A DNA stretch of 64,000 bases from Caryophanales bacterium UBA6259 (GCA_002441135.1 DJVJ01000038.1:203920-267919), one strand, 5' to 3'. Positions 44,286 to 53,522 are shown, counted from the stretch's first letter. Translations and numbers: made by a program. Notes: a model not told the origin generated them from the letters alone.

Positions 44286-45524
44286 ATGAAAATATTACAT
44301 ACTGCTGATTGGCATTTAGGTAAAAGCATAGAAGGAAGAGAGCGACAAGAGGAACAAATCAAGGTAATGGATGAAATCTGTCAAATTGCGGATGAAGAGC
44401 AGATTGATTTAGTCCTAATCGCTGGAGATATCTATCAGACAGTAAACCCACCTGCATGGGCAGAAAATTTGTTTTATGAAACAATCCACCGACTTAGTGA
44501 TTACGGAAAAAGAGGCGTTATTGTAATTTCGGGGAATCATGATCAGCCTGAGAGAATAAAAGCCGCAAATCCACTTGCAGATAAACAAGGGATTTATTTA
44601 GTGGGGATGCCAACAGATCAGTTACAACCAAGCATTTTTACGCGGGATGGACAAGTTATCGTGAAGGATGCAGGGATTGGTTGGTTACAATTAAATCTAC
44701 CGAAAAAGAATGAATCGGCTATGGTTTCAGTTCTACCTTATCCATCAGAATCCAGAATCAAACAGCTTTTTACACAAAGTTACGATAGTAAAGAAATTAG
44801 AAAAGCTTACTCTGAATTTATTGGTAAATGGTATACAGCACAAGAGAGCTTGTTTAAAAAAGACACGGTTAATTTAGCAATGAGCCATCTCTTTGTTCAA
44901 GGAGGATCTGCTTCTGACTCAGAAATTGAAATTCAAGTAGGAGGAGCATATACCGTAGAACCAAATCATTTACCTAGCTATGTTCAATATGTGGCATTAG
45001 GCCATCTTCATCGTCCCCAAGCTGTAAAAGGTACACCTTCATTAACACGGTATGCTGGTTCACCTTTAGCGTATAGCTTTTCTGAAGCCAATCATAAAAA
45101 ATCAGTGACGATTCTAGATTTAAAGCCAGGAGGTACTGCGGAACCTTATGAAATTCCTTTACGCAGTGGAAATCCATTAATTGCAAAGGATTTTGTTAAT
45201 GGAATTATAGAATTTGAAACATGGATTGAAGAAGATGGGAAAAATCCAGCATGGCTAGATATCACCCTTCATGTTCCTCATCCATTATCGATGGAAGAGA
45301 TTACTCGGATTCGAAAGATGCATGATGGAATCATTCATATTCGAGTGTTAACGCCAGAGTTAGAGGAAGCACTGAATACGATTACGACGAATAGTAAAGA
45401 TCCTGCAGAATTATTTCATAAATTTTATCAGTTTAAAGTTGGAGCAGAACCAAATCGAGAAGTGGTTCAACTCTTTTTAGAGCTGTTTCAACAGCAAGAG
45501 GAAGAAATGGGGGATGAGGAATGA
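44286..45524 (+). CDS. sbcD: Exonuclease SbcCD, nuclease subunit SbcD
   Basis: 412 residues from ATG 44286. Metallophosphoesterase motifs: HTADWHLGKSIEGR, IAGDIYQ, ISGNHDQPERI, LAMSHLF and GHLHRPQ. With SbcC it opens hairpins and degrades blocked DNA ends. GAAGGTGG lies eight bases upstream; an upstream in-frame start at 44274 overlaps this site. The stop overlaps sbcC by four bases. Confidence 0.94.
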   Translation: MKILHTADWHLGKSIEGRERQEEQIKVMDEICQIADEEQIDLVLIAGDIYQTVNPPAWAENLFYETIHRLSDYGKRGVIVISGNHDQPERIKAANPLADKQGIYLVGMPTDQLQPSIFTRDGQVIVKDAGIGWLQLNLPKKNESAMVSVLPYPSESRIKQLFTQSYDSKEIRKAYSEFIGKWYTAQESLFKKDTVNLAMSHLFVQGGSASDSEIEIQVGGAYTVEPNHLPSYVQYVALGHLHRPQAVKGTPSLTRYAGSPLAYSFSEANHKKSVTILDLKPGGTAEPYEIPLRSGNPLIAKDFVNGIIEFETWIEEDGKNPAWLDITLHVPHPLSMEEITRIRKMHDGIIHIRVLTPELEEALNTITTNSKDPAELFHKFYQFKVGAEPNREVVQLFLELFQQQEEEMGDEE

Positions 45525-48500
45525 GACCAATAAGCTTGTCATTGGCTGGTTTACATAGCTTTCGTAAGACTCAGACCATTGATTTTACGCAGGTATCTGA
45601 TGCGGGAGTTTTTGGTGTTTTTGGTCCAACCGGAAGTGGAAAATCCACCATTTTAGATGCCATTACCTTAGCTTTATTTGGTAATGTGGAAAGAAGCGAT
45701 AAGAATCGCGTAGGAATTATCAATCAACAAGAGGATAAGATTCATGTAAAGCTAAACTTTGAATTAAATGACAAAACCTATACGGTAGAACGAGTATATG
45801 CCAGAAATGGTGAGCTAAGGGTAAAATCAACACTTGCACGGTTGTATGTTGTAGAAAATGGAGAAGAAATAGCTTTGGCTGATAAAGAAAATGACGTTAC
45901 GAAATCAGTGGAAAGCTTATTAGGACTCGAAGTGAAGGATTTTACGAGAGCTGTAATTTTGCCACAAGGAAAATTCGCTGAATTTTTGACATTGAAGTCC
46001 CAAGAAAGAAGACCAATGCTTGAAAGACTATTTCATCTTAATGACTATGGTAAAAAGTTAAAAGACCGGGCACAGGCAAAGGAAAATAGCTTAAAAAAAG
46101 ATCGAGACGAAGTGATCGCAAAGCAAGAGATGCTGAAGCATGCTTCCAAGGAAAAGCTAGAAGAAGAGATAGGAAATTTGAAGCAAATAAAAGCAGAAAA
46201 AAAAGCAAAAGAAGATGAAATTGAGGCTTTTCTACATTCCTTTCATCAAATTGAGGAAAAGTGGAAGCAGACGCAAAAACTGCAGGAGATTCAGAATCAA
46301 CTCGCTTTGTTAAAAGAAAAGGAGCTAGCCATTCAACTTCTAGAGCAAAAGAGAGAAAAGGCAGAGAAAGCGAGTAAACTAGAAAATTTGATTCAAAACA
46401 ACGAAAGACTTGATGCAAAGCTAGCAGAGCTAAAAAAAATCATTGCTCAATTGACTGCTCAACATGAGAATATATCAGTACAAGAAAACTCAGAAAAGCA
46501 ATTGTTTGCTCAAGCAAAATCTGCTTTAGAACAAAAAGGCCCAGAATTAACGAACCAATTATTTCAGCTAAAGGAAGCGGTGATCTGGGAGGAAGAGATT
46601 AAACAGCTAGAACAAGAAATTCTTACACTTCAAGAAAAGAGTATTCAGCTTGAAGAAGAATTGAAGAACAATACTTTCAATAGTGAAAAAAATAAAGAAC
46701 AGCTAGAATCAGCAAACGGTAAGTATAATCAATTAAAAATTGAAATTCAAAATATCTTTGTTTCTGCTGAAGAACGAAATAAGCTGGAAAAAGCTTGGGA
46801 GATTCTTAATCAACTGACTGATCAGCAAAAGCTTATGGAGGAACGTTTAAGCGAGAGGGATAAAATTCAAAATATACTTGATCAAAAGGAGATTCAGCTT
46901 TCAGCTGGAGAAAATGATTTAAAAAAGCTGCAAAATAGCTTGCAAGATATTGAGCTTCAACAAGAATTAACGAATCGATTCGCACCAATCTCTCAAGAGG
47001 ATTGGCACATACAGGACAAGCAGTTATTAGAGACAGAAAGCAATATTGAAAAAATTATAATGCTCGATCAGGAGATTAATGATTCACAGATTGAAAAAAC
47101 GGGCATTGTACAGAAAATCCAAGAATTAACCCTTTCTTTCGAAGAAACGGAAAAGCTATTGATAGAAAAAGACCAACAACTTCAAAAAATAGCAAAGCAA
47201 AAGGAGCATTTACAGCGAAATAATGTAATAGGTCATTTAGTTAAGGAATTAGAATCAGGAATGCCATGTTTAGTTTGTGGTTCTACTCACCATCCTTATT
47301 CCAATACAAATCAACATGAATTTGCGACCCAAGAGCATTCGCAACAATTTGAGGAGGAAAGCAAACAGGTTAATGAAGATCGTTCCCTTCTTTTGGTTGA
47401 AAAAAGTGCATTGGCAACAAAACTAGAAGGATTAGTAGAACAGTTGAATTCGCTCGATAAAAAAGTAATAGAGAAGCAAACGATAATTGAAGAACGAATG
47501 AATAGCTTACCTACGAACTATCAACAGCTTCCAATCAGCCAATTAAAAGGAAAGTTTAATCAAGAAAAAGAGGAACATCAGCAATTACAAGCAAAAATAG
47601 CGACCTATTTGTCAGAACAGGAGCAAGAAAATCAGCAAATACTGGCAATTAATGAGCAAATTCAAAAAATAATGAGCGGACTACAGGTTATAAAATCGGA
47701 AAATACACTTTACCTAGAACGGAAAAAAGAAATAGAAGTTCTAGTAGAACATGGACAAAGAAAGATTGAAGAATACAACAAGCAACGGGAAGATGACAAG
47801 GAAAACTGGGGTTTTGAAGCTCTTGCTAAAAGGCGCGAAGAGGTAAAGTACTATGACGAACAAAGAGAAGGTTTAGAAATCGAGCGACAAGCCTTAGAAA
47901 GGAACCTGCAACAGCTAGAGGTGATTAAACAGAAATTATCTGAAGCTATTCAACAGCAAAAAGTAGAGAGAGAATATCTAGAAAGCTCTTTAAAAGAGAG
48001 GAAACTTCGAGTAGATGGTTTAAAGCAAAAGCTAGAACTGATTACAGATGGAAAACTTGCAAAAGAAGTATTAATGGAAACAGAACAGAAGCTAGAGGAG
48101 ATAAAAAACCAAGCCATTCTTCATGAAGAAAAATGGAAAAAAATAAATGAACAATTAATGATCTTAGACAAACAGGTTGCTACAGAAAATGCAGTGTATA
48201 ATAATGTGCTAGCTCAGCTTAATGATAGTAATCTTGAATTAGCCGATAAATTGAATCAGGAACAATGGGAAAATATAGCTGAAGTTAAAATTGCAATGAT
48301 TCGTGCAGAAGAATTAGCTCAAATGATTGAGGAAATAAAAAATTACTACAATCAAAAGCTTTACTATCTTGAACAAGAAAAAGAAATTCAAGCTAGTCTA
48401 GAAGGGGCTAAGATAACTGAGATGGAATGGAATAAAATTCTATTGGAGAAAGAGGAAAAGATTCAAGCAATTGAGGAAATCAAATTGGCTGTTTCCAAGA

Positions 48501-49090
48501 AAACGTACGAGGTAGAGCAGCTAGATAAAGATTATTTAGAGTGGAATAGATTGGAAACGAAAAGAAAAGAGGTTCAGCATGAACTTGATATTGCTTCTGA
48601 ATTAAATAAGGTCCTTAAAGGAAATGTACTAGTGGACTTTGTGGCACAAGAATATTTACGAAACATCACAACAATCGCATCGGATAAATTATTGCAGCTA
48701 ACAAGAAATCGCTATAGCCTTGGTATAGATGAGGAAAGTGGTTTTACCATTATTGATCATACAAATGCTGGACTTACACGACCAGTACAGTCATTATCTG
48801 GAGGAGAAACCTTTATTACTTCTTTAGCATTAGCTTTAGCCTTATCTTCACAAATACAATTAAAGGGTGGCCAACCATTACAATTCTTTTTCTTGGATGA
48901 AGGTTTTGGTACATTAGACGGAGATTTATTAGATACAGTAATGATGACTTTAGAAAAGCTTCAATCACAGCATATGACGATTGGAATCATCTCTCACGTA
49001 CCTGAACTGCAAAACCGCCTTCATCGAAAAATTGTCGTTGTACCACCAGATGTAAAAGGCAACGGCTCCATGATAAAAATAGAAAGTTAA
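45521..49090 (+). CDS. sbcC: Exonuclease SbcCD, ATPase subunit SbcC
   Basis: 1189 residues, Rad50-like. Walker A GPTGSGKST is near residue 36, long coiled coils follow, the zinc hook CLVCGSTHHP is near 582, and the ABC signature LSGGETF near 1092 precedes the Walker B FFLDEGFGTLD. It holds SbcD on DNA. ATGA overlap with sbcD shows translational coupling. This is a second SMC-like nuclease pair besides yhaO/yhaN. Confidence 0.95.
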   Translation: MRPISLSLAGLHSFRKTQTIDFTQVSDAGVFGVFGPTGSGKSTILDAITLALFGNVERSDKNRVGIINQQEDKIHVKLNFELNDKTYTVERVYARNGELRVKSTLARLYVVENGEEIALADKENDVTKSVESLLGLEVKDFTRAVILPQGKFAEFLTLKSQERRPMLERLFHLNDYGKKLKDRAQAKENSLKKDRDEVIAKQEMLKHASKEKLEEEIGNLKQIKAEKKAKEDEIEAFLHSFHQIEEKWKQTQKLQEIQNQLALLKEKELAIQLLEQKREKAEKASKLENLIQNNERLDAKLAELKKIIAQLTAQHENISVQENSEKQLFAQAKSALEQKGPELTNQLFQLKEAVIWEEEIKQLEQEILTLQEKSIQLEEELKNNTFNSEKNKEQLESANGKYNQLKIEIQNIFVSAEERNKLEKAWEILNQLTDQQKLMEERLSERDKIQNILDQKEIQLSAGENDLKKLQNSLQDIELQQELTNRFAPISQEDWHIQDKQLLETESNIEKIIMLDQEINDSQIEKTGIVQKIQELTLSFEETEKLLIEKDQQLQKIAKQKEHLQRNNVIGHLVKELESGMPCLVCGSTHHPYSNTNQHEFATQEHSQQFEEESKQVNEDRSLLLVEKSALATKLEGLVEQLNSLDKKVIEKQTIIEERMNSLPTNYQQLPISQLKGKFNQEKEEHQQLQAKIATYLSEQEQENQQILAINEQIQKIMSGLQVIKSENTLYLERKKEIEVLVEHGQRKIEEYNKQREDDKENWGFEALAKRREEVKYYDEQREGLEIERQALERNLQQLEVIKQKLSEAIQQQKVEREYLESSLKERKLRVDGLKQKLELITDGKLAKEVLMETEQKLEEIKNQAILHEEKWKKINEQLMILDKQVATENAVYNNVLAQLNDSNLELADKLNQEQWENIAEVKIAMIRAEELAQMIEEIKNYYNQKLYYLEQEKEIQASLEGAKITEMEWNKILLEKEEKIQAIEEIKLAVSKKTYEVEQLDKDYLEWNRLETKRKEVQHELDIASELNKVLKGNVLVDFVAQEYLRNITTIASDKLLQLTRNRYSLGIDEESGFTIIDHTNAGLTRPVQSLSGGETFITSLALALALSSQIQLKGGQPLQFFFLDEGFGTLDGDLLDTVMMTLEKLQSQHMTIGIISHVPELQNRLHRKIVVVPPDVKGNGSMIKIES

Positions 49091-49100
49091 TACAATGCTT

Positions 49101-49129
49101 AAAAAACCTTCTCACATGAGAAGGTTTTT
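49101..49129. terminator. Bidirectional terminator between sbcC and the L,D-transpeptidase gene
   Basis: AAAACCTTCTCA and TGAGAAGGTTTT, perfect 12-bp stem with a two-base loop, A run left and T run right. Confidence 0.88.
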
Positions 49130-49679
49130 AGTTAGGCTTGCTAGATTTAATGATTACTGGGGTTTTTAATGGAATATGTCGGTAGAGCCACTCCACATCT
49201 TTATTTTGCATCCGAATACATCCTAAGCTTACATGTCGCCCAATCGAATAGGGATTATTTGTTCCATGAATTCCGTATTTATAACCACCTGTATTTGGAA
49301 CATTAAGGCCAAGCCACCTTGTTCCAAGAGGATTCTTTTTATCTCCTCCAGGGATTTTTTTAGGTAAATACCATGGATTTAATACTTTTGTTATAATTTC
49401 AAAGCTTCCCTCTGGTGTGAGCGAGGTGTTTTTACCCGTAGCTACAGGAAAGCTTTTAACTAACATGTTATTTAAATAAAGATACAGACGATTTGTCGTT
49501 TTATCTATTTCTATATGTACCCCTTCATACCCATCAGGCATCGAGGAGGTTGAAGGACTAACACCGTTTTTTGCGTAATATGTAGTTTGATCAAAGGACA
49601 AAAATAGAAGAAATAATAAAAATATGACCAAACGAAAAGTTAATTTTTTTTTATTAATCTCGTTTTTTCTTACCTGCAT
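49128..49679 (-). CDS. L,D-transpeptidase (YkuD domain)
   Basis: 183 residues. An N-terminal basic start and one hydrophobic helix (LVIFLLFLLFLSF) make a signal or anchor, so the enzyme acts outside the membrane. The YkuD domain shows VHIEIDKTTNRLYLY, HGTNNPYSIG and SLGCIRMQNKDVEWL with the nucleophile Cys154. It cross-links peptidoglycan; in spore formers such proteins may also act in cortex or coat. AAAGGAGC precedes ATG 49679. Confidence 0.92.
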   Translation of the reverse strand: MQVRKNEINKKKLTFRLVIFLLFLLFLSFDQTTYYAKNGVSPSTSSMPDGYEGVHIEIDKTTNRLYLYLNNMLVKSFPVATGKNTSLTPEGSFEIITKVLNPWYLPKKIPGGDKKNPLGTRWLGLNVPNTGGYKYGIHGTNNPYSIGRHVSLGCIRMQNKDVEWLYRHIPLKTPVIIKSSKPN

Positions 49680-49745
49680 TCGGAGATGCTCCTTTCAAGA
49701 CATCCAAAGCAACTTCCTCGTTATTTTTTCATTAAAAGCTGGAAA

Positions 49746-50927
49746 TTATTTAGAATAATGAGGGCTTTTTACAGGTAATTTTAGTAAAAATGTCATTCCA
49801 ATCGCAAACAGGCTCAATATTGCGGTAATAATGAATGCTTGTTTTAAAGGAACAAAATTAGCAATCACTGGTCCAATGAATGCAGAAATACCATAAGCTT
49901 GATACATAATTCCATAGTTCACTCCAATATTCTCTAAACCAAAATAATCTGCGGTTTTTGAGGGGAAAACAGCCAAAAATCCACCAAATGCAAAGCCAAC
50001 AATGGAAACAGCAACAATAAAGAGGGGATAATTAAGATTTCCAATTGCTAGATAAAGCATTGTTAATGATGTTAGTAGATACATCAGCTTCAGAGCATTT
50101 TTTCTTCCGATTTTATCGGAAATCATTCCCCAAAAGATACGACCAGCTGCATTAAAAAACGCAATAAATACAACCGCATTTGCTGCCGAAGTTGTAGAAA
50201 GATTTGCTAAAGTAATACCGATATCTACTGCTTGACCAATGACTAGAAGTCCTGATATTGTTCCAAATAAAAACATAAACCACATTAGGTAAAATTGGGA
50301 CGTGGCAAACATTTCTTTTGGTGAAAAATCGTTATTTTTAGAATGAATGCCATCCTGCTGATAAATTAGGCTCTTTGGTGGATCAAACAATAGCTGTGCA
50401 CCACCAACCACTAAGATTAGGTAAATAATACCTAAGTAAAAAAAAGTTTCAGAAACGCCAAACCGTTCAATTAAAGCGAGAATAATCGGCTTAAAGATAA
50501 GACCGCCTCCACCAAAACCAGCAACTGCAATCCCACTTATCAGGCCTCTTTTTTCTGGAAACCATTTAACAGATGCAGCTAGTGGGGCTACATATGCTGT
50601 GCCAATTCCGGCACCACCAATAATCCCATAAAAAAGGTAAAGTTGAAAAAGGGTATCTGCTCTGCTAGCAAGAAATAGACCTGTCGCTAACAAAATACCG
50701 CCAGCAGTAGCTACCAACCTTGGACCAACTTTGTCCTGAGCTTTCCCAGCGAATATGGTAAATAAAGCAAAGGTAGCTATAGTAATTGAAAAGGTAACCA
50801 GTATATCTTCTTTCGCCCAACCAAATTTTTCTGTTAAAGGTTGATTAAATAGACTCCAACCATAAACAGCACCAAGACTAAGCTGTATTAATACCGCCCC
50901 GAGGACGACAAAGCTTCTTTTAGACAA
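49746..50927 (-). CDS. MFS transporter, OFA (oxalate/formate antiporter-like) family
   Basis: 393 residues from the TTG at 50927, preceded by AAGGAGGT. About twelve hydrophobic segments. Typical OFA start: VLGAVLIQLSLGAVYGWSLF, then GKAQDKVGPR and GIGTAYVAPLAASVKWFPEKRG. Members exchange organic acids such as oxalate, formate, lactate or pyruvate; the substrate here is open. The frame reads 14 codons further upstream, covering the ribosome site, so that start is rejected. A structured leader with a terminator lies upstream. Confidence 0.87.
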   Translation of the reverse strand: MSKRSFVVLGAVLIQLSLGAVYGWSLFNQPLTEKFGWAKEDILVTFSITIATFALFTIFAGKAQDKVGPRLVATAGGILLATGLFLASRADTLFQLYLFYGIIGGAGIGTAYVAPLAASVKWFPEKRGLISGIAVAGFGGGGLIFKPIILALIERFGVSETFFYLGIIYLILVVGGAQLLFDPPKSLIYQQDGIHSKNNDFSPKEMFATSQFYLMWFMFLFGTISGLLVIGQAVDIGITLANLSTTSAANAVVFIAFFNAAGRIFWGMISDKIGRKNALKLMYLLTSLTMLYLAIGNLNYPLFIVAVSIVGFAFGGFLAVFPSKTADYFGLENIGVNYGIMYQAYGISAFIGPVIANFVPLKQAFIITAILSLFAIGMTFLLKLPVKSPHYSK

Positions 50928-50993
50928 TTGAAATACCTCCTTAAAAATAACTATATGTAGTATTTGCAATTGAACGATTTGTAATTATAACGC

Positions 50994-51120
50994 AAAAAAG
51001 CTCATCAGTTTCAAATACTAAGTGCTGATCAGCTTTTTTACGATAAAAAACTCTAAAATTATATTTCAAAACGATAAAAGCCCTGCCTCTCTTTTATCCT
51101 AACGGTTCCTGTGACCGATC
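50994..51120 (-). promoter_or_regulatory. Structured leader with terminator upstream of the OFA gene
   Basis: Read on the minus strand: a small hairpin CGGT-CACAGGA-ACCG (51117-51103), then GATAAAAG-AGAGGCAGGG-CTTTTATC (51098-51073), then a long terminator-like hairpin (arms 51039-51025 and 51008-50994) ending in six T, about 67 bases before the TTG start. This is the layout of a riboswitch or protein-controlled attenuator. I do not recognise a known aptamer. The terminator stem is symmetrical and could also act on the plus strand. No further gene is seen in the 350-base gap. Confidence 0.5.
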
Positions 51121-51209
51121 CAGTGTGAATTGACTACTTATTTTTTAGAGAAAAAAGGAAAAGGTAAAATTAAAAGTTGAATTTCGGAGCAAAAAAAGGG
51201 GGGAATAGA

Positions 51210-51257
51210 AGAAAACCCTATGGAGCTCTAAGACTAGAAGCAACCATAGGGATTTTT
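51210..51257 (-). terminator. Terminator of the cold-shock gene
   Basis: CCCTATGG (51216-51223) and CCATAGGG (51244-51251) enclose a 20-base loop; a short T run follows on the minus strand. Confidence 0.65.
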
Positions 51258-51279
51258 CAATAAGAGTTTATCTTATTTA

Positions 51280-51480
51280 TTATAGTTTAGTTACATTAGA
51301 TGCTTGTAAACCACGGTTTCCTTGAACAACTTCAAATTCTACGCGTTGTCCTTCTTCTAATGTTTTAAAACCTTCACTTACGATTGCGCTGAAATGAACG
51401 AATACGTCATTTCCGTCTTGAGTTTCGATAAATCCGAAACCTTTCTCTGCATTAAACCATTTAACTGTACCTTTTTGCAT
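51280..51480 (-). CDS. Cold-shock protein (CspA/CspB family)
   Basis: 66 residues from ATG 51480. A single cold-shock domain with both RNA-binding motifs, KGFGFIE and DVFVHF, begins MQKGTVKWFNAEKG. It binds single-stranded RNA and DNA and acts as an RNA chaperone. GAGGTG lies just upstream; a GTG three codons earlier is part of that ribosome site. A leader of about 160 bases precedes the gene. Confidence 0.95.
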   Translation of the reverse strand: MQKGTVKWFNAEKGFGFIETQDGNDVFVHFSAIVSEGFKTLEEGQRVEFEVVQGNRGLQASNVTKL

Positions 51481-51551
51481 TAAAAACACCTCTAATTTTT
51501 TTTTTTAATATGTTACTTCTTTTACTACTTTTTGTACCGATAATAAAAAAA

Positions 51552-51678
51552 TTCACATATTAAAAAGAGTAACCATTATCCAAAGTGATAACTCTTTTTA
51601 AAACGTGAATTATACCAGGCATAAGTCTTATTTGTTTCTTTACTTGCTTAGTATAGCACACAAAAATGAGTAATGCAA
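51552..51678 (-). promoter_or_regulatory. Promoter and long leader of the cold-shock gene
   Basis: On the minus strand TTGCAT (51678-51673), 17 bases, TATACT (51655-51650) is a good sigma-A promoter. The leader then contains a long imperfect hairpin (51552-51610, inner stem AAAAAGAGT/ACTCTTTTT, outer TTCAC/GTGAA) and a T/A tract near 51497-51508. Long structured leaders are typical of cold-shock mRNAs. The rest of the gap up to 51795 shows no gene. Confidence 0.65.
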
Positions 51679-51794
51679 CGATTATTACTTTAATAAGTTG
51701 TCCAAATGTAATTAATCTTTAAGGCACTTATTATGTGTAAGCATTTCCTTTTTGGGTATACTTTGCTTAGATATGAAAGGAATATTATGTAAAT

Positions 51795-51825
51795 ATTTGG
51801 CGTTCATAAGAGAGAACGCCAATAA
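51795..51825 (-). terminator. Probable terminator of the FG-GAP gene
   Basis: TTGGCGTTC and GAACGCCAA form a perfect 9-bp stem just beyond the stop of the gene at 51851. The T run is only moderate. Confidence 0.6.
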
Positions 51826-51850
51826 AAATTTGCTTCTTTTTTAAGCGTCA

Positions 51851-52555
51851 TTATTGGATTAACACATAAGCTAATTCAGGATCGAGTAACCATGTTTGCT
51901 GGCTGCTTGAATATCTCCAGTAATATACCAGAGACCCTAACTGATCTGCGTGAGACATTCCTGCAATGTCATCCATTGCCATCAATTTATATGGCACACT
52001 TTGATCGATTTTTATAGGATAAAGATACGGCGAGTAAAGGACAAACCCTTTATATGGCTTAATTAATGTCCCATCTTTGTTGTAAATTACACCTTCATAC
52101 GATTCTTTTCTATTGCTTACATCAAGAGTAATGGTTTGGTTTAGTGTTTTACTAGTTATATCAACCTTGTAAAAATCCTTGTAAATTACATCAAACCCTA
52201 GGGTTTTGGAAAGCGTATCATAATCAAAAGGAAATTTGTCGGGAGCAATTAAAAAAACTGCCTGATTATTTAAAAAGGAGACAATATAGTAAACAGCCCT
52301 AGCTCCTGCTAAGGGGAAGCTTATAAAAATATCATCCACCCTGTTGCCTGTGAAGTCGCCGAGAAAAATCCATGGAGCCGCACTGTAGTTATAATCAGGT
52401 GAAAGAGGTATGGTATACCTATATCCGGTCTTTCCGTCGTCAATGACAAGCATAAAATCCTTATAAAAGGAGTTTTGGTCCCAATTACCAGTCAGGTACA
52501 CCCGATCTGGAATCATATCACCATTTACATCTCCAACTTTCATATCAATTATCAT
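51851..52555 (-). CDS. FG-GAP/VCBS repeat-like protein, possible sporulation product
   Basis: 234 residues with TGAGGG before ATG 52555. Two repeat motifs of the FG-GAP (integrin-like, calcium-binding loop) type are seen: GDVNGDMIPDRVYLTG near residue 8 and LGDFTGNRVDDIFIS near residue 66. No signal peptide is present although such repeats are usually extracellular; a mother-cell product laid onto the spore would not need one. The C-terminal half (MDDIAGMSHADQLGS, YYWRYSSSQQTWLL) is not recognised. A sigma-K-like promoter upstream fits sporulation expression. Confidence 0.65.
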   Translation of the reverse strand: MIIDMKVGDVNGDMIPDRVYLTGNWDQNSFYKDFMLVIDDGKTGYRYTIPLSPDYNYSAAPWIFLGDFTGNRVDDIFISFPLAGARAVYYIVSFLNNQAVFLIAPDKFPFDYDTLSKTLGFDVIYKDFYKVDITSKTLNQTITLDVSNRKESYEGVIYNKDGTLIKPYKGFVLYSPYLYPIKIDQSVPYKLMAMDDIAGMSHADQLGSLVYYWRYSSSQQTWLLDPELAYVLIQ

Positions 52556-52564
52556 AGATTATCC

Positions 52565-52601
52565 CTCACATAATGTTATAGTTACTAATACATTATGTGA
52601 G
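52565..52601. repeat. Perfect 11-bp inverted repeat at the FG-GAP gene start
   Basis: CTCACATAATG (52565-52575) and CATTATGTGAG (52591-52601), 15 bases apart. The upstream arm contains the -10 box of the sigma-K-like promoter, the downstream arm covers the ribosome site, so a bound protein could block both. Confidence 0.6.
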
Positions 52602-52617
52602 CCAAAAGCTGTTGGTG
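52589..52617 (-). promoter_or_regulatory. Sigma-K-like promoter of the FG-GAP gene
   Basis: On the minus strand AC (52616-52615), 17 bases, then CATAATGTA (52597-52589). This fits the sigma-K pattern AC...CATANNNTA. It is 34 bases before the start codon. Confidence 0.5.
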
Positions 52618-52761
52618 CCACCTTACCATAAGATATAATGTGATATGTACACCTGTTATTTATGTGAAAATAACTGTCATTGATAATAAAATCGGAAAGT
52701 TAGAATGTGGTAGACGTTTTTTGAGAAACAATTAAATCAACACAAAATTGCAATACAAGCA

Positions 52762-52788
52762 TAACAGTCATGCAGACTGTTATTTTTA
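52762..52788 (+). terminator. Small terminator-like hairpin
   Basis: AACAGTC-ATGCA-GACTGTT followed by ATTTTTA. No intact gene lies upstream on this strand, so it may be a leftover of a lost gene. Confidence 0.5.
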
Positions 52789-52842
52789 ATGTAAAAGGTT
52801 TTTCATTAAAATATTTTCAATATTATGGTAATATAAAATTAA

Positions 52843-53118
52843 TGTAGTAGTTATTCCAAACAGACAATTGAAGAATGCAAACAATACTTTAGCATTAAAT
52901 ACATAAAACGTTTTTATACTTTTGATGGTATTGAAAGGGGTAGTGCTCCTAGAGAACTTACCAAAATTGTGAAATGTGTAAAGTATTATTCATATTGGGA
53001 ATTTGATACCATTGATAATTGTGGCAAAGCCAATGGCTGGTTTTTTGATAATTACGAAAAAGCTATCCAAAAGCTGCTTATTATGCCGTTTGATATCAAC
53101 AGTGGTTATTCGATTTAA
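52843..53118 (+). pseudogene. Headless gene remnant, unknown family
   Basis: A 91-codon open frame bounded by a stop at 52840 and ending at TAA 53116-53118. There is no usable start codon in its first three quarters, yet the sequence looks protein-like: YFSIKYIKRFYTFDG, SAPRELTKIVKCVKYYSYW and KANGWFFDNYEKAIQ, with two or three cysteines. Codon use resembles coding DNA. I take it as the 3' part of a truncated gene. The AT-rich 240 bases before it hold no gene. Family not recognised. Confidence 0.4.
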
Positions 53119-53147
53119 TTACCTATTATAAAAAGGAAGTGAATAAA

Positions 53148-53348
53148 ATGAACGAAGAATTAAAGACAATATTAGCTAAATTTGCAGAGTCGGGTTGGGA
53201 TTTAATTGATGTGACTGCAAAAGACTATCTATGCGGAGTTGACAACAGGATAACATTAATTAAAGCAATTGAACAAGCTGATGAACAGTGCGGTAGTTGT
53301 GGGTGCGAATTTGATCCTCTTTACAAAAGAGCTTTAGAACTTTTGTAA
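53148..53348 (+). CDS. Small cysteine-containing protein, unknown
   Basis: 66 residues from ATG 53148 with AAAGGAAG upstream (a GTG at 53139 overlaps that site). The end carries CGSCGCEFDPLYKRALELL: a C-x2-C-x-C cluster that may bind a metal. The rest is helical and acidic (AKFAESGWDLIDVTAKDYL). It resembles small Paenibacillus/Bacillus hypothetical proteins, but I cannot name the family. It follows the remnant by 29 bases and may have been its partner. Confidence 0.6.
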   Translation: MNEELKTILAKFAESGWDLIDVTAKDYLCGVDNRITLIKAIEQADEQCGSCGCEFDPLYKRALELL

Positions 53349-53522
53349 ACAAAATGAGCATACCGGAATCTAAAACTTTTTTTGGTCGACACGTCCTGTG
53401 GTTCTTTAATACAAAGTAGATAGGTAATTAAAAACGCAACAATCTTAATAGAACTATTTATTGTAGTTATCTTCTAACATTGTAAAGCATATATCAATTT
53501 TATTTAAAGGGGTTTTGGAAAA

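Noticed and set aside
46038..46418. 126-codon minus-strand frame within sbcC
   Set aside because: Shadow of the sbcC coiled-coil codons; no ribosome site or family pattern.
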